Shown: positions 50,071 to 58,109 of the stretch, one piece after another
How positions within the stretch are numbered: the first letter of the stretch is position 1
How the letters are laid out: each line of letters opens with the position of its first letter
NCBI GenBank assembly: GCA_965243345.1
Contig: CBDEUR010000002.1
Span: 62,001 to 126,000, forward strand
Direction of reading: 5' to 3'
Length of the DNA stretch: 64,000 nucleotides
DNA from: Bin52 sp965243345
Lineage (GTDB): Bacteria > Pseudomonadota > Alphaproteobacteria > Thalassobaculales > Thalassobaculaceae
Translations under genes and position numbers: made by a program
The notes under the pieces: generated by a model
Told to the model about the DNA's origin: nothing
Databases searched by the model: none
What the model saw: the letters and a program-made list of their open reading frames with translations, nothing else

Positions 50071-50246
50071 TTCCAAGTACTCCTTTGTGCCTCCGGCGAA
50101 CCCGGACACAGTGGAATGGGACGTCTGCGACGGTCCCGGCCCGATCCCGGGCGCGGGAGTGTCGACCATGAGCCGGTAGACCCGGAACCCCGCCTCGGTG
50201 GCGCGCCCGAGAACGGCGAGGCCGGCGTGCTCCGCGGCACGACCAT

Positions 50247-51026
50247 CTACCTCCTCGACCGCCGCCAGCCTGCCGCCCGCGCCTCGGCCTCGGTGCAGAA
50301 CCACCGCTCGCCGCGCCCGGGATCGATCCGTGTCGCATCGTAGTACCGCCCACCCGGCACGTGGTAGATCCGCTCGCCGCTCTTGGAGATGTTGCCCTTT
50401 ATCCGGCACGGCCCGGGTCGTGCCCTGGGTGCGTCCTGCCGGTTTCCGGACTGCGCCTGGCGCCGCCACTCCCACGGCGGCATGAACGTACCGCGCCAGA
50501 TCCCGCGCCGCGCCGCCTTTGCCGCCGCTTCCTCGCTGACGTAGTCCGTCGCGTAGTGGCGGTAGGCGAGTGCCCATCCACGCAAGACCATCCAGGCGCC
50601 CAGATCCTCGCCGCCAGCTCGGCACACCGCGATACTGCGTCCGTAGCGATCGCGGTCCAGGACCTCGCACGTCACCGTGCCTGTGCCGATCATCTCCTCC
50701 AGGGCGCGGGCGGCTTCGCGCCCGCAGCGCCACTGCCGCGCGTCCATAAGGCAAGGCTGGTCCAGTTCCGGCGCGTCGATGCCGTGCAGCCGTATGCGCG
50801 TTGCCTGCACCTCGATCGTGTCGCCGTCGATGACTCGGGCACGGCCGAACTGGGAAGAGCTTTCCCCCGCCGGCGCGATGAGCGCTGCAACACCCGCAAC
50901 CACTGCAATCATCAGGAGCACAACGGGGACAAAGTAGCTGAAGGGGGAGGGGAAGCGGCGTCTCCAGGCCAGGTTCTCGCGCGTCGAGAACCTGGCCTGG
51001 CGGCCTCTCGGATTGGGGACCGGCAT
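50247..51026 (-). CDS. Membrane-anchored SNase-like nuclease with a C-terminal wall-type module
   Basis: The 259-residue protein has a basic N-terminus, a membrane anchor (FVPVVLLMIAVVAGVAALIA), an SNase domain (ARVIDGDTIEVQATRIRLHG then IDAPELDQ; EVLDRDRYGRSIA) and a C-terminal module GNISKSGERIYHVPGGRYYD...WFCTEAEARAAGWRRS, common on exported thermonucleases. Catalytic-type Arg, Asp and Glu are present. The ATG at 51026 is used; a GTG lies two codons upstream. The 176 nt between this gene and the pilin-like gene at 50070 hold no clear gene. Confidence 0.8.
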   Translation of the reverse strand: MPVPNPRGRQARFSTRENLAWRRRFPSPFSYFVPVVLLMIAVVAGVAALIAPAGESSSQFGRARVIDGDTIEVQATRIRLHGIDAPELDQPCLMDARQWRCGREAARALEEMIGTGTVTCEVLDRDRYGRSIAVCRAGGEDLGAWMVLRGWALAYRHYATDYVSEEAAAKAARRGIWRGTFMPPWEWRRQAQSGNRQDAPRARPGPCRIKGNISKSGERIYHVPGGRYYDATRIDPGRGERWFCTEAEARAAGWRRSRR

Positions 51027-51054
51027 TGGCACAGTGTCCCGGATCAGGCACCCC

Positions 51055-52713
51055 CTAGTTCCCCTGACAGTGGGACACGTTGGTCTCGCACCTGTACCGC
51101 ACGCATGTCGACACTTCGTCGACGATCCACTCCGCGCACATGTAGCAGGCGCAGCTTGGCGGTGGAGGAGGTGGCGGCGGCGGCGGAGGAGGTGGCGGCG
51201 GCGGAGGAGGAGGTGGTGGCGGCGGCGGCGGAGGAGGTGGCGGCGGCGGAGGAGGTGGCGGCGGCGGCGGAGGAGGTGGCGGCGGCGGAGGAGGTGGCGG
51301 CGGCGGAGGAGGAGGAGGTGTGAGCGAAGGCACGCACGCCGGCGCCGGTGTCGCCACCACGGTGCCGCGGCCGTCGTCCGGATGGTAGACCCGCTCCACC
51401 TGGGTGCCGCCGCCGGTCTGGCCCGACGGGCAGGTCACCGTGGTGGTTTCGGTCCGGTAGCAGCCGCTGAAGTTCTCCGACCCGTCGTAGAGGAACCCGT
51501 CCCCCGTGGCGCCCGGGTTCCGGTGCTCGAGATAGAGCCGGACCGCGAGGCCGCCCTCGCAATACGCCTCCGTGCACTTCGACTGGCGCCAGGAGGGGTT
51601 GCGGTTGTCCACCGCCTGGATGGTCGCGCCCCTCCAGATATGGCGGTACTTGCGGATGCGCAGCGCCTGGCCGACGGCGCCGCCGTCGACGAAGTTCGCC
51701 GGACAGTGCGGCTCCGCGGTGCAGGACGGCACCGGAGGTACGGCAGGCGACGGATGGCCGCTCGCGGGACCGGCGTATGCGTTCCTCGGCGGACCGTGCC
51801 AGGTACGCCCGTCGAGCGCCGTGCTGACGCCGGCGGTCTCGGCCTCGGCGCAGAACCCGTCCCGCAGGTGCCACCGCGGCTCGTTGTTCCCCTGCGGGTC
51901 GTAGGGCCGTGAACACCACTCCATGACCTCGGCGCCGGCGAGGTCGATGCCGGTCTCGCCCTCGGGTTCGCAGCGCGCCCGGTCAGGCAGCGGGAACGTC
52001 GCGCCGTTCCAGGTGAAGGTGGCTCCCTGGCGATCGGTGCAGCTGGCCGGCCAGCGCGACATGTCGGTGCCGTCCCAGGGATGAAGCTCGACCGGCCGGC
52101 GCTGGGCGAAATCCCGATGGCCGAGGGTCTCGGTCGGCTTGCCCGGCGGCGGACAGGCCACCTGCCAACGATCGTAGACCTGGCGGCGCCTGGTCACGTC
52201 CCAGCCGAACGGGTCCTGGACCCTGCCGACCAGCGCGACGCGCCGGTCCGGGAGCGTGCCCATGCAGGCCGGCAGGGTGATGTTCACCGAACCTGCCTGG
52301 GTCATGCCCCTGGCCACGCCGCCCACGAGCCACTGCAGTCCGCCCTGGGCCTGCACGGTGCGCTGGTCGACGAGCAGCAGGTCCTCGGCGGCGGCGTAGA
52401 CCAGCAACACGTCGTCGCAGTAGCGCACGTCGAGGCCGCGCTCGGTCCACCCGGCCTCCCAGTCGCCCGCCGCCGGCACGTCGGTCGAGGTGAGCCATGT
52501 GTAGGGGAGGCGCTCGGGCACGGTCACGCCGGCGGCCGGGGCGCCCCGGATGAAGCCGGCGAGCCGGTCCCACGCGCCCCGGATGGCCGTCGCATGCGCC
52601 CGGGCCGCGACGTTCCGGGTGTCGAAGTTCGAGTCGGCGCCCGCCGGCAGCGGGTGCGCCAGGACGGCGCAGGTGAGTGCAACGGCAGCGAGAACGCGGG
52701 ACAGGGGGGGCAT
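51055..52713 (-). CDS. Secreted cysteine-rich protein with a 54-residue polyproline tract
   Basis: The 552-residue protein has a signal peptide (LSRVLAAVALTCAVLAHPLP), a long beta-rich domain with many cysteines and, near the C-terminus, 54 consecutive prolines (51157-51318) before a final cysteine-rich segment SCACYMCAEW. The central part is not recognised. Polyproline of this length should form a rigid PPII rod that displays the last 35 residues away from the body. Its ATG at 52713 has the conserved 22-nt motif 69 nt upstream. Confidence 0.62.
   Translation of the reverse strand: MPPLSRVLAAVALTCAVLAHPLPAGADSNFDTRNVAARAHATAIRGAWDRLAGFIRGAPAAGVTVPERLPYTWLTSTDVPAAGDWEAGWTERGLDVRYCDDVLLVYAAAEDLLLVDQRTVQAQGGLQWLVGGVARGMTQAGSVNITLPACMGTLPDRRVALVGRVQDPFGWDVTRRRQVYDRWQVACPPPGKPTETLGHRDFAQRRPVELHPWDGTDMSRWPASCTDRQGATFTWNGATFPLPDRARCEPEGETGIDLAGAEVMEWCSRPYDPQGNNEPRWHLRDGFCAEAETAGVSTALDGRTWHGPPRNAYAGPASGHPSPAVPPVPSCTAEPHCPANFVDGGAVGQALRIRKYRHIWRGATIQAVDNRNPSWRQSKCTEAYCEGGLAVRLYLEHRNPGATGDGFLYDGSENFSGCYRTETTTVTCPSGQTGGGTQVERVYHPDDGRGTVVATPAPACVPSLTPPPPPPPPPPPPPPPPPPPPPPPPPPPPPPPPPPPPPPPPPPPPPPPPPPPPPPSCACYMCAEWIVDEVSTCVRYRCETNVSHCQGN
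51157..51318. repeat. (NGG)n microsatellite coding 54 prolines
   Basis: Fifty-four consecutive codons read CCN on the minus strand (CGG, AGG or TGG on the plus strand), in blocks of TGGCGGCGG-AGGAGG. No codon of another amino acid interrupts the run. It should be prone to length change and ribosome stalling relieved by EF-P. Confidence 0.95.
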
Positions 52714-52782
52714 GCGGACCTCCAGGCAGGGATGGGACCGCACTCAGGCTATCGGGTGCGAGCCAGGGGAATAACCGGGCAA

Positions 52783-52804
52783 TGTCGGTTTTCTGTGGAC
52801 AGAC
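52783..52804 (-). promoter_or_regulatory. Copy 3 of the TGTCGGTTTTCTGTGGAC motif
   Basis: The 18-nt core is identical to copies 1 and 2, with one change in the tail (CAGAC). It ends 69 nt before the ATG at 52713 of the polyproline protein gene, and is also 78 nt before the divergent pentapeptide gene. Confidence 0.5.
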
Positions 52805-52882
52805 GGACCCGGGCCATTCCCGCGTCCCGGCCCCTCAGCTACAGCGTTTGAAGGGAGGATCCGACGCAACCAGGAGAGAGCC

Positions 52883-53695
52883 ATGACCAAGCCGCGACTC
52901 CGGGTATTCTCCGCGGAGAGAGTGCTGGCCGCCTACGGGCGCGGCGAACGCGATTTTCGCAACATCGCCGTCGATGGAGGACCGTTCGCCTCGGATTTTC
53001 GCAACCGCTCCCTGGTCGGGGCGGACTTTTCCGGATCCGCGTTCCACGAGGTGTCGTTCCACGGCACCGACCTCATGCGATCGTGCTTTCGCGGCGCTAC
53101 CATCGAGTATTGCTCCTTCTGGAACGCACGCCTGGTCGCGGCCGACCTGTCGGAGGCCGGGGTGACGGGGACCAGCTTCGAGTACGCGGACCTGTCCCGC
53201 GCCTGTCTCGACCAGGCCCGGTTCCATGCCTTCCGGACGGGCGTTGTCGATCACCAGGGGTGGGACGAATGGGAGGATACGTGTTTCAACGACGCCGTCC
53301 TGTCGCGCGCGAGCGCCCGCGGCGCCCGGTTTGGCGCCCACATGCTTCGCGCTGACTGCCGGCACATGGACGCAACCGGCGCCAGCTTCCAGGACGCGGA
53401 GCTGGGCCACGCCGACTTCCGCGGCGCGATCCTGGACGAGGCGTTTCTCCAGCTCGCTGAAGGCATCCGCCTGCACGCCGCCGGAGGATTGCCGCCCTCC
53501 GCATTCTTCGATGAGGACGAGCTGGCAGGAGCGCCCAATGCCTGGGCGCCGCTGTCCGATCCGGATCCGGTACGCAGAGCGCCTGTTCCCGATCTGGCGC
53601 ATGACGATATCGAGGATCGGTCCAGAGAGAACACCGGCCCCCCCGGACTATCCGTTCTGAGACCGCCGATGCCATTCGAGCCCGACCGGCACTGA
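52883..53695 (+). CDS. Pentapeptide-repeat protein
   Basis: The 270-residue protein has about 18 pentapeptide repeats of the A(D/N)LXX type between residues 25 and 195 (SLVGADFSGSAF, ATIEYCSFWNARLVAADLSE, LSRASARGARFG, LGHADFRGAIL), interrupted near residue 125. These form a right-handed quadrilateral beta helix that in Qnr-type proteins mimics DNA and protects topoisomerases. The C-terminal 75 residues are unrelated. The ATG has AGGAGAG upstream. Two topoisomerases on the same element make a gyrase-related role worth considering, but Qnr identity is not shown. Confidence 0.8.
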   Translation: MTKPRLRVFSAERVLAAYGRGERDFRNIAVDGGPFASDFRNRSLVGADFSGSAFHEVSFHGTDLMRSCFRGATIEYCSFWNARLVAADLSEAGVTGTSFEYADLSRACLDQARFHAFRTGVVDHQGWDEWEDTCFNDAVLSRASARGARFGAHMLRADCRHMDATGASFQDAELGHADFRGAILDEAFLQLAEGIRLHAAGGLPPSAFFDEDELAGAPNAWAPLSDPDPVRRAPVPDLAHDDIEDRSRENTGPPGLSVLRPPMPFEPDRH

Positions 53696-54118
53696 CACCG
53701 ACGCCGATCGGGCCGGCCTGGGATGCGATCGCCGCCGGGAACGTCCCTTTTCTGTGGACAGGAGGGGGAAGGGGGATCGCCAGGGGCGCTGGTCGGCGGC
53801 GGCGGCCGAACCGCGTGTGATCAGCGCTCGGAGCGCTGTCATCGCTTCGTCATGACGGTGAAGAGCCTCGTCCATGACCTCCTTGTGACGGCGAAGGTCC
53901 GCCTCGCGGGCCTCGTGGCGATCCTTCACCCGCTCGATCGACGAGCGGCGCATCTCGATGATTCCTCGCCAGATCAAGAAGCAGGTCGCCGCCGCGCCGA
54001 CGCCTGTCACGAGCGCGATCGCGACAATGGCCCAGGCCGCGACAAGCGCGGCATCCTCCTTCAGGTGGCCCCCGTCATCATCTGGCTGCCGGCCTCGATC
54101 AGGCGCTTCGCGGTCCAC
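53648..54118 (-). CDS. Possible small membrane protein with coiled coil
   Basis: The frame encodes a hydrophobic helix (LVAAWAIVAIALVTGVGAAA) followed by a charged helix (IERVKDRHEAREADLRRHKE) typical of a coiled coil, then a basic, low-complexity tail of about 60 residues. The GTG start at 54118 has no good ribosome-binding site and the tail overlaps the pentapeptide gene and a TTTTCTGTGGAC motif, so the true stop or reality of the gene is uncertain. Confidence 0.35.
   Translation of the reverse strand: MDREAPDRGRQPDDDGGHLKEDAALVAAWAIVAIALVTGVGAAATCFLIWRGIIEMRRSSIERVKDRHEAREADLRRHKEVMDEALHRHDEAMTALRALITRGSAAAADQRPWRSPFPLLSTEKGRSRRRSHPRPARSASVSVPVGLEWHRRSQNG
53743..53762 (-). promoter_or_regulatory. 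Degenerate copy of the TTTTCTGTGGAC motif
   Basis: The plus strand reads GTCCCTTTTCTGTGGACAGG. Orientation is that of copies 1 to 3, but no convincing minus-strand gene begins 70 nt downstream. Confidence 0.3.
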
Positions 54119-54224
54119 TCTTCAGGGGAGCGCCGACGCTGCGGTTGCCGGGCGGTCGTGCACGGCGAGGAGCGTTTTCTCCTGGATGTCGAGCCCAGCG
54201 GCGCGCTTCGGTCTGCGTGGTTCC

Positions 54225-55280
54225 TCACCACATCCCGTCGAACGGCGTCGGGGAGGGCAGATCGTCCACGGGTTCGTCATCCATCACACGCCGTATCCCA
54301 TCCTGGAACGACGCGACTGCATCGGCCAGGAGCGGCCGGCCGGCCAGCACTGCTTCGGCGGCTGCCTGTGCAGTACCGCCCCCGGTCGGCACTGGTGACA
54401 CCGGCGAACTGAGAAGGCCGGGCCACGCGGCCATGTCGAAGGCTGCGGTCCGGGCCAGCTCGGGAACCTGTCCGGCCATGCCGTCGTCCCGCTTTTCGAT
54501 CTCGGATGCCCACAGATCCAGCGTCGCGGCAAGCCGCACAATGGCGGCTTCCATCTCCGCTGCTCCGGGGGGCTGGAACCGGTACATCGCCGTATGGTGC
54601 TTGCGGCTGTGGCCATTCAGGGCCGTCATCCGCTGCGCCAGTTCACTCTCGTCGGGACGCTGCGCACCGAACTCGGCAGCGAGGCCCGCAATGTCGTGGG
54701 TGCGGTCGGCGGGCACGCCGCGCCGTTCCATCGCCGCCTTGACCAGGAGCTCTGCCGCGTTGGCGGACGCCTCGAGGATGTCGGCGCAATGCGCTCCGCT
54801 GTCGGCCCAGAGAGGCCTCTGCGCCAGCTTTCCGATCTGCGTGACAGCGGCATCGATCTTTTGCACCGCCTGTTTCATCCTGTATGCCCAGTCGTCCGGG
54901 TCCACGGCAGCCTCCTTGCCCATCTGCACCGGATCCGGCCTGTTCCATTCGCCCGCGAGCACCCTGCCGTCGCGGCAGACGGAATAGGGCAGGGTGCCGA
55001 GGACCCGGGCACGGCGTTCCAGGTCGTGCTCGGACAGTGCCCAGGCGTCGACGCGGACAAGAGCCTCAGGCAGTTCCGATCGCGGCAACACCGAGGTTGC
55101 CAGATCCGGGTAGCGGGGCTCGTCGCCCTCGATCACGATGGCGACGTCCCAGTCGCTGGCCGGGTGCTGGGTTCCGCGCGCCCGGCTGCCGAACAGGACC
55201 GCGGCCCGGACCTGCGGCCATTGGCGCACTGCCTCCCGGCAGGCTGAGGCCAGTTCCTGTTCTGTGATGACAGCTGACAT
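54225..55280 (-). CDS. Second fused MNT nucleotidyltransferase and HEPN-like protein
   Basis: The 351-residue protein repeats the architecture of the one at 21172-22215: LFGSRARGTQHPASDWDVAI at about residues 29-48 gives the nucleotidyltransferase site, an ILAGEW/VLAGEW-type linker follows, and the helical half contains RTHDIAGLAAEFG and HSRKHHTAMY. In known MNT-HEPN systems these are two polypeptides. It ends DLPSPTPFDGMW, echoing the PSPF tail of the other copy. The ATG at 55280 is used. It borders the RPA-type origin. Confidence 0.72.
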   Translation of the reverse strand: MSAVITEQELASACREAVRQWPQVRAAVLFGSRARGTQHPASDWDVAIVIEGDEPRYPDLATSVLPRSELPEALVRVDAWALSEHDLERRARVLGTLPYSVCRDGRVLAGEWNRPDPVQMGKEAAVDPDDWAYRMKQAVQKIDAAVTQIGKLAQRPLWADSGAHCADILEASANAAELLVKAAMERRGVPADRTHDIAGLAAEFGAQRPDESELAQRMTALNGHSRKHHTAMYRFQPPGAAEMEAAIVRLAATLDLWASEIEKRDDGMAGQVPELARTAAFDMAAWPGLLSSPVSPVPTGGGTAQAAAEAVLAGRPLLADAVASFQDGIRRVMDDEPVDDLPSPTPFDGMW

Positions 55281-55737
55281 GGACGCCCTCGCGGCTGGAA
55301 CTACGCAGTGCCCCAGTATAGCACGGGGGAGGGTGCGACGGTGCCTGGCTTCCTCGCATGCTCCTCACCATGCCCCATGCGACCAATACGGCCAGCCGGC
55401 GTGTCTCGGAGTATGCTCTTCTGGCGCCGACCGTGCATGCAGCACCCCCATTGATGGCCACTTGCGGAGTGGGAGGCCGGAACACGGACGTGGAGTCCTG
55501 GGAGCGGATCGGTTGTGCAGGGAGCGAGTGTGATCGCCGGCCGGACCGTGGGACTGACGGGCAGGAGCAGGCGATTCGGCCGGCTGGATTGGCCCTGCAC
55601 GGAAGCCGGTGCGGGCCGGGCCGGACACCCGCTTGTGTTACAGATTCGTTAGTGCGTGTTACGAGTCGGATCGGGCGCCCAAAATCGGTGTCAAGTGATT
55701 GAAAACGCATATAACAATTTGTTCCCTGAAAGCGAGC
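55281..55737. other. Non-coding interval left of the repA iterons
   Basis: No gene is apparent. The last 50 nt (55687-55735) are AT-rich (ATTGAAAACGCATATAACAA) and could be the DNA-unwinding element. Two GTGTTAC elements lie at about 55632 and 55655. Confidence 0.4.
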
Positions 55738-56532
55738 CGGTGTGTGAAATGACGAAGCGCGGTGTGTGAAATGACGACCCTTGGCGGGTGAAATGACGAA
55801 CGCTGCCATGCGCGAAATGACAGATCCCGGCACGATCGGCAAACTGTTGATATGGACGCGCGTGAAGATCGATGATCGCTGTAGGTGCGGCAAGCCGGCT
55901 TGCTGGCGGCCTTTCAGCCACCACCCGGTGTGTGAAATGACGAAAGCCCCGCAGATGACATGCCCCGGCATCTCCGCCTCGCCGTACGGCGCTGGAAGGC
56001 CCGGACGTGACGATGGTCGATCCCGCAGACCGGTGTGTGAAATGACGAAACGCGCCATCTCTGCCCTGCTGCCTGACCGCCATCCCTCGGCGCGACCTGT
56101 TCATCTGCGACATTCTCGACACCGTCCGGTGTGTGAAATGACGAAACCGTGCGCCGGCTTCTGCGGCTGCGCGACGATGTCTCCACCGTTCGCGGCGGGC
56201 CGGTTCCCGGTGTGTGAAATGACGAAACCGTGCGCCGGGGCGCTGATGCCGCCCGACGGAAGCCCCCCCGCGCGCACCCAGCCGGTGTGTGAAATGACGA
56301 AAGCCCCGCGGATGGTACACCCCGACATCTCCGGCCCGCCGTGCGGCGCTGGAAGGGTTGGACGTGGCGGCAGTCGATCGCGCAGCCTGCGATCGGGCGG
56401 CTTGCCGCGGCTGTCCCGCCGCCCTCAGGTGTGTGAAATGACGAAACCGTGCGCCGGGGCGCCGATGCCGCCCGACGGAAACCGCGCGGATCTTCGTGCA
56501 CATGCAGCCACCCGGTGTGTGAAATGACGAAA
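55738..56532 (+). other. Replication origin: iteron array upstream of and inside repA
   Basis: Eleven copies of an iteron with core GGTGTGTGAAATGACGAAA occur. Three start at 55738, 55760 and about 55782 (22-nt steps) and a degenerate one at about 55807. Good copies then follow at 55926, 56031, 56127, 56208, 56283, 56427 and 56513 with gaps of 75-144 nt. The spacer sequences are themselves duplicated: 55946-56030 with 56303-56390, 56228-56260 with 56447-56480, and 56041-56120 with 56523-56605. The last pair copies the first 79 nt of repA. The last iteron contains the repA ATG. Confidence 0.85.
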
Positions 56533-57567
56533 CGCACAATCTCTGCCCTGCTGCCGGACCGCCATCGACAGGGCGATCTGTTCATCTGCGACATTCACGA
56601 CGCCGCGCCGAAAGGGGACATGAGTTCGATGGAGCACCCCGTGTTTTCGCTGGCGACCCGTCCCGATCGCCGTCCGAGGCACTATCAGCGTGGAGAGAAC
56701 TGGCTAAAGGTGAACCCGTCACAGTATGGCCTGGCGACGGTCCACGATCGCGACATCCTGATCTACATCATCTCCCAGTGCATGGCAGCCCTGAACGCGG
56801 GCAGGAAGGTGGACCGCAGGCTCAGGTTCAAGGCGTACGACATGCTGGTCGCCACGAACAGGCAGACCTCGGGCCAGGGCTACAGGCTGCTCCAGGACGC
56901 CCTGCGCCGGCTCCAGGGAACCCAGATCGAGACCAACATCCGCCAGGGAGGCAAGGAATACTTCAAGGTGTTCGGCATCATCGAGTCAGCCGAGATCGTG
57001 CGCGAGACCCGGGACGGCAGGATGGAAGACGTGGAGGTGGTGCTCTCCGACTGGGTGTTCGACGCTATCGAGAACAACCATGTCCTGACCTTGAGCCGCC
57101 AGTATTTCCGGCTGCGCAAGCCTCTGGAGCGGCGGCTGTACGAGATCGCGCGCAAGCACTGCGGGCGGCAGGGGCAGTGGAAGATCCGGCTGGACGCCCT
57201 GCGCGAGAAATGCGGGTCCACGTCCAGCCCCAAGGAGTTCACGAGGTTGCTGCGCACGATCATCGCCGACGATCAGGCAGAGAACCACATGCCGGACTAC
57301 AGCTATGTGATCGAGGGCAGCACCGTGGTGATCAGGCCCAAGCGGGATCGGAGCCGGCGCAGCAGCACCGGGACCCGGGACACGTTCCACCTCGACGCCG
57401 GCACCTACGAGGCCGCGCGTGCCGAGGCCCCGGGCTGGGATGTCTACTACCTCGAGGCCCAATGGCGCGAGTGGATCTTGGCCAAGGGTGTCGTGCCGAA
57501 ACATCCCGATCGGCACTTTCTGGCGTTCTGCAAGCGGCGCGGTCCCGAACGGGGCCTGTTCGAGTGA
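56524..57567 (+). CDS. repA: RPA-family plasmid replication initiator
   Basis: The 347-residue protein matches replication initiator protein A (RPA): DLFICDIHDAAPKGDMSSME, PVFSLATRPDRRPRHY, GLATVHDRDILIYIISQCMA and RRYFR/LRKPLERRLYEIARKHC-type segments forming winged-helix domains that bind iterons. I chose the ATG at 56524, inside the last iteron, because the RPA N-terminus (LLPDRH..DLFICDI) continues to it; a shorter start at 56620 would lose that part. There is no ribosome-binding site, so binding of RepA to the last iteron may directly block its own translation or transcription start. Confidence 0.85.
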   Translation: MTKRTISALLPDRHRQGDLFICDIHDAAPKGDMSSMEHPVFSLATRPDRRPRHYQRGENWLKVNPSQYGLATVHDRDILIYIISQCMAALNAGRKVDRRLRFKAYDMLVATNRQTSGQGYRLLQDALRRLQGTQIETNIRQGGKEYFKVFGIIESAEIVRETRDGRMEDVEVVLSDWVFDAIENNHVLTLSRQYFRLRKPLERRLYEIARKHCGRQGQWKIRLDALREKCGSTSSPKEFTRLLRTIIADDQAENHMPDYSYVIEGSTVVIRPKRDRSRRSSTGTRDTFHLDAGTYEAARAEAPGWDVYYLEAQWREWILAKGVVPKHPDRHFLAFCKRRGPERGLFE

Positions 57568-57581
57568 CTGTGGTGTGCCGA

Positions 57582-57631
57582 TCAGCGGCGCCCTTTCGCT
57601 CGCAGGCTCGCTCGTAGTGGGCAAGACCCTG
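57582..57631 (+). pseudogene. Fragment of a PilV-like tail
   Basis: Fifty nt match 42211-42260, in the beta-repeat tail of the second PilV-like gene, with four mismatches (46 of 50). Translated, it reads ISGALSLAGSLVVGKTLS. No start or longer frame surrounds it. It shows duplication of the pilin tail next to repA. Confidence 0.75.
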
Positions 57632-57696
57632 TCGGGACGCATACGATTGCCTGGAACGTGCCGGCCCGGCGCTGCACCCTGGAGGGGAAAAGGAAA

Positions 57697-58008
57697 ATGA
57701 ACCTGCGCGACCTGGCCGTTCTGGTGACATTGGCGGTTTCGCTTGCGGGGTGTTTCGCCACCCCTCTTGCGATTGTTGATCTCGAAGCGGACAAGGTGGT
57801 TGTCCAGGCGGACGAATTCGAGGCCGCTACGGCGGTTGCCCAAAAGGCCAAGGAAGGGTGCGCGGTACATCGCCGCACACCGCGCTACATCAGTTCGCGG
57901 CCTCATTGCTCCGGCCAGTCCTGCACGTCGCTTGGCACTGGGTACGTCACGGTCCACTGCCATCCGACCGAGTGCGTGGTTCATCACCTGTTCGCCTGCA
58001 CCCGCTGA
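57697..58008 (+). CDS. Small lipoprotein, unknown
   Basis: The 103-residue product has a lipoprotein signal with lipobox SLAGC (Cys19), an acidic segment (IVDLEADKVVVQADEFEAAT) and six further cysteines or histidines in the last 50 residues (CHPTECVVHHLFAC), which could bind metal or form disulfides. The ATG at 57697 has GGAGGGG upstream. No family is recognised. It precedes an exported coiled-coil protein on the same strand. Confidence 0.6.
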   Translation: MNLRDLAVLVTLAVSLAGCFATPLAIVDLEADKVVVQADEFEAATAVAQKAKEGCAVHRRTPRYISSRPHCSGQSCTSLGTGYVTVHCHPTECVVHHLFACTR

Positions 58009-58109
58009 CGTGCTCTGGAGCATACCGTCTGCGGCAACGATCCCGGAATCCGGGACGCCGCGTCGCCGTGTGCCGGCGATAGCGGACAGAGAGAAACTTG
58101 GAGGACAGC

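Noticed and set aside
51013..51912. A plus-strand frame reading long Arg/Trp repeats through the polyproline microsatellite
   Set aside because: It is the antisense of the secreted polyproline protein, which has a signal peptide, cysteine-rich body and an upstream motif.
53648..54118. Treating the coiled-coil membrane frame as a confident gene
   Set aside because: Its C-terminal third overlaps the pentapeptide gene and a dispersed motif and the start is weak, so it was listed only at low confidence.
55738..56532. The VCEMTK-encoding repeats as a CRISPR array
   Set aside because: Spacing is irregular (22 to 144 nt), spacers are duplicated among themselves, and the last repeat contains the repA start, so they are iterons.
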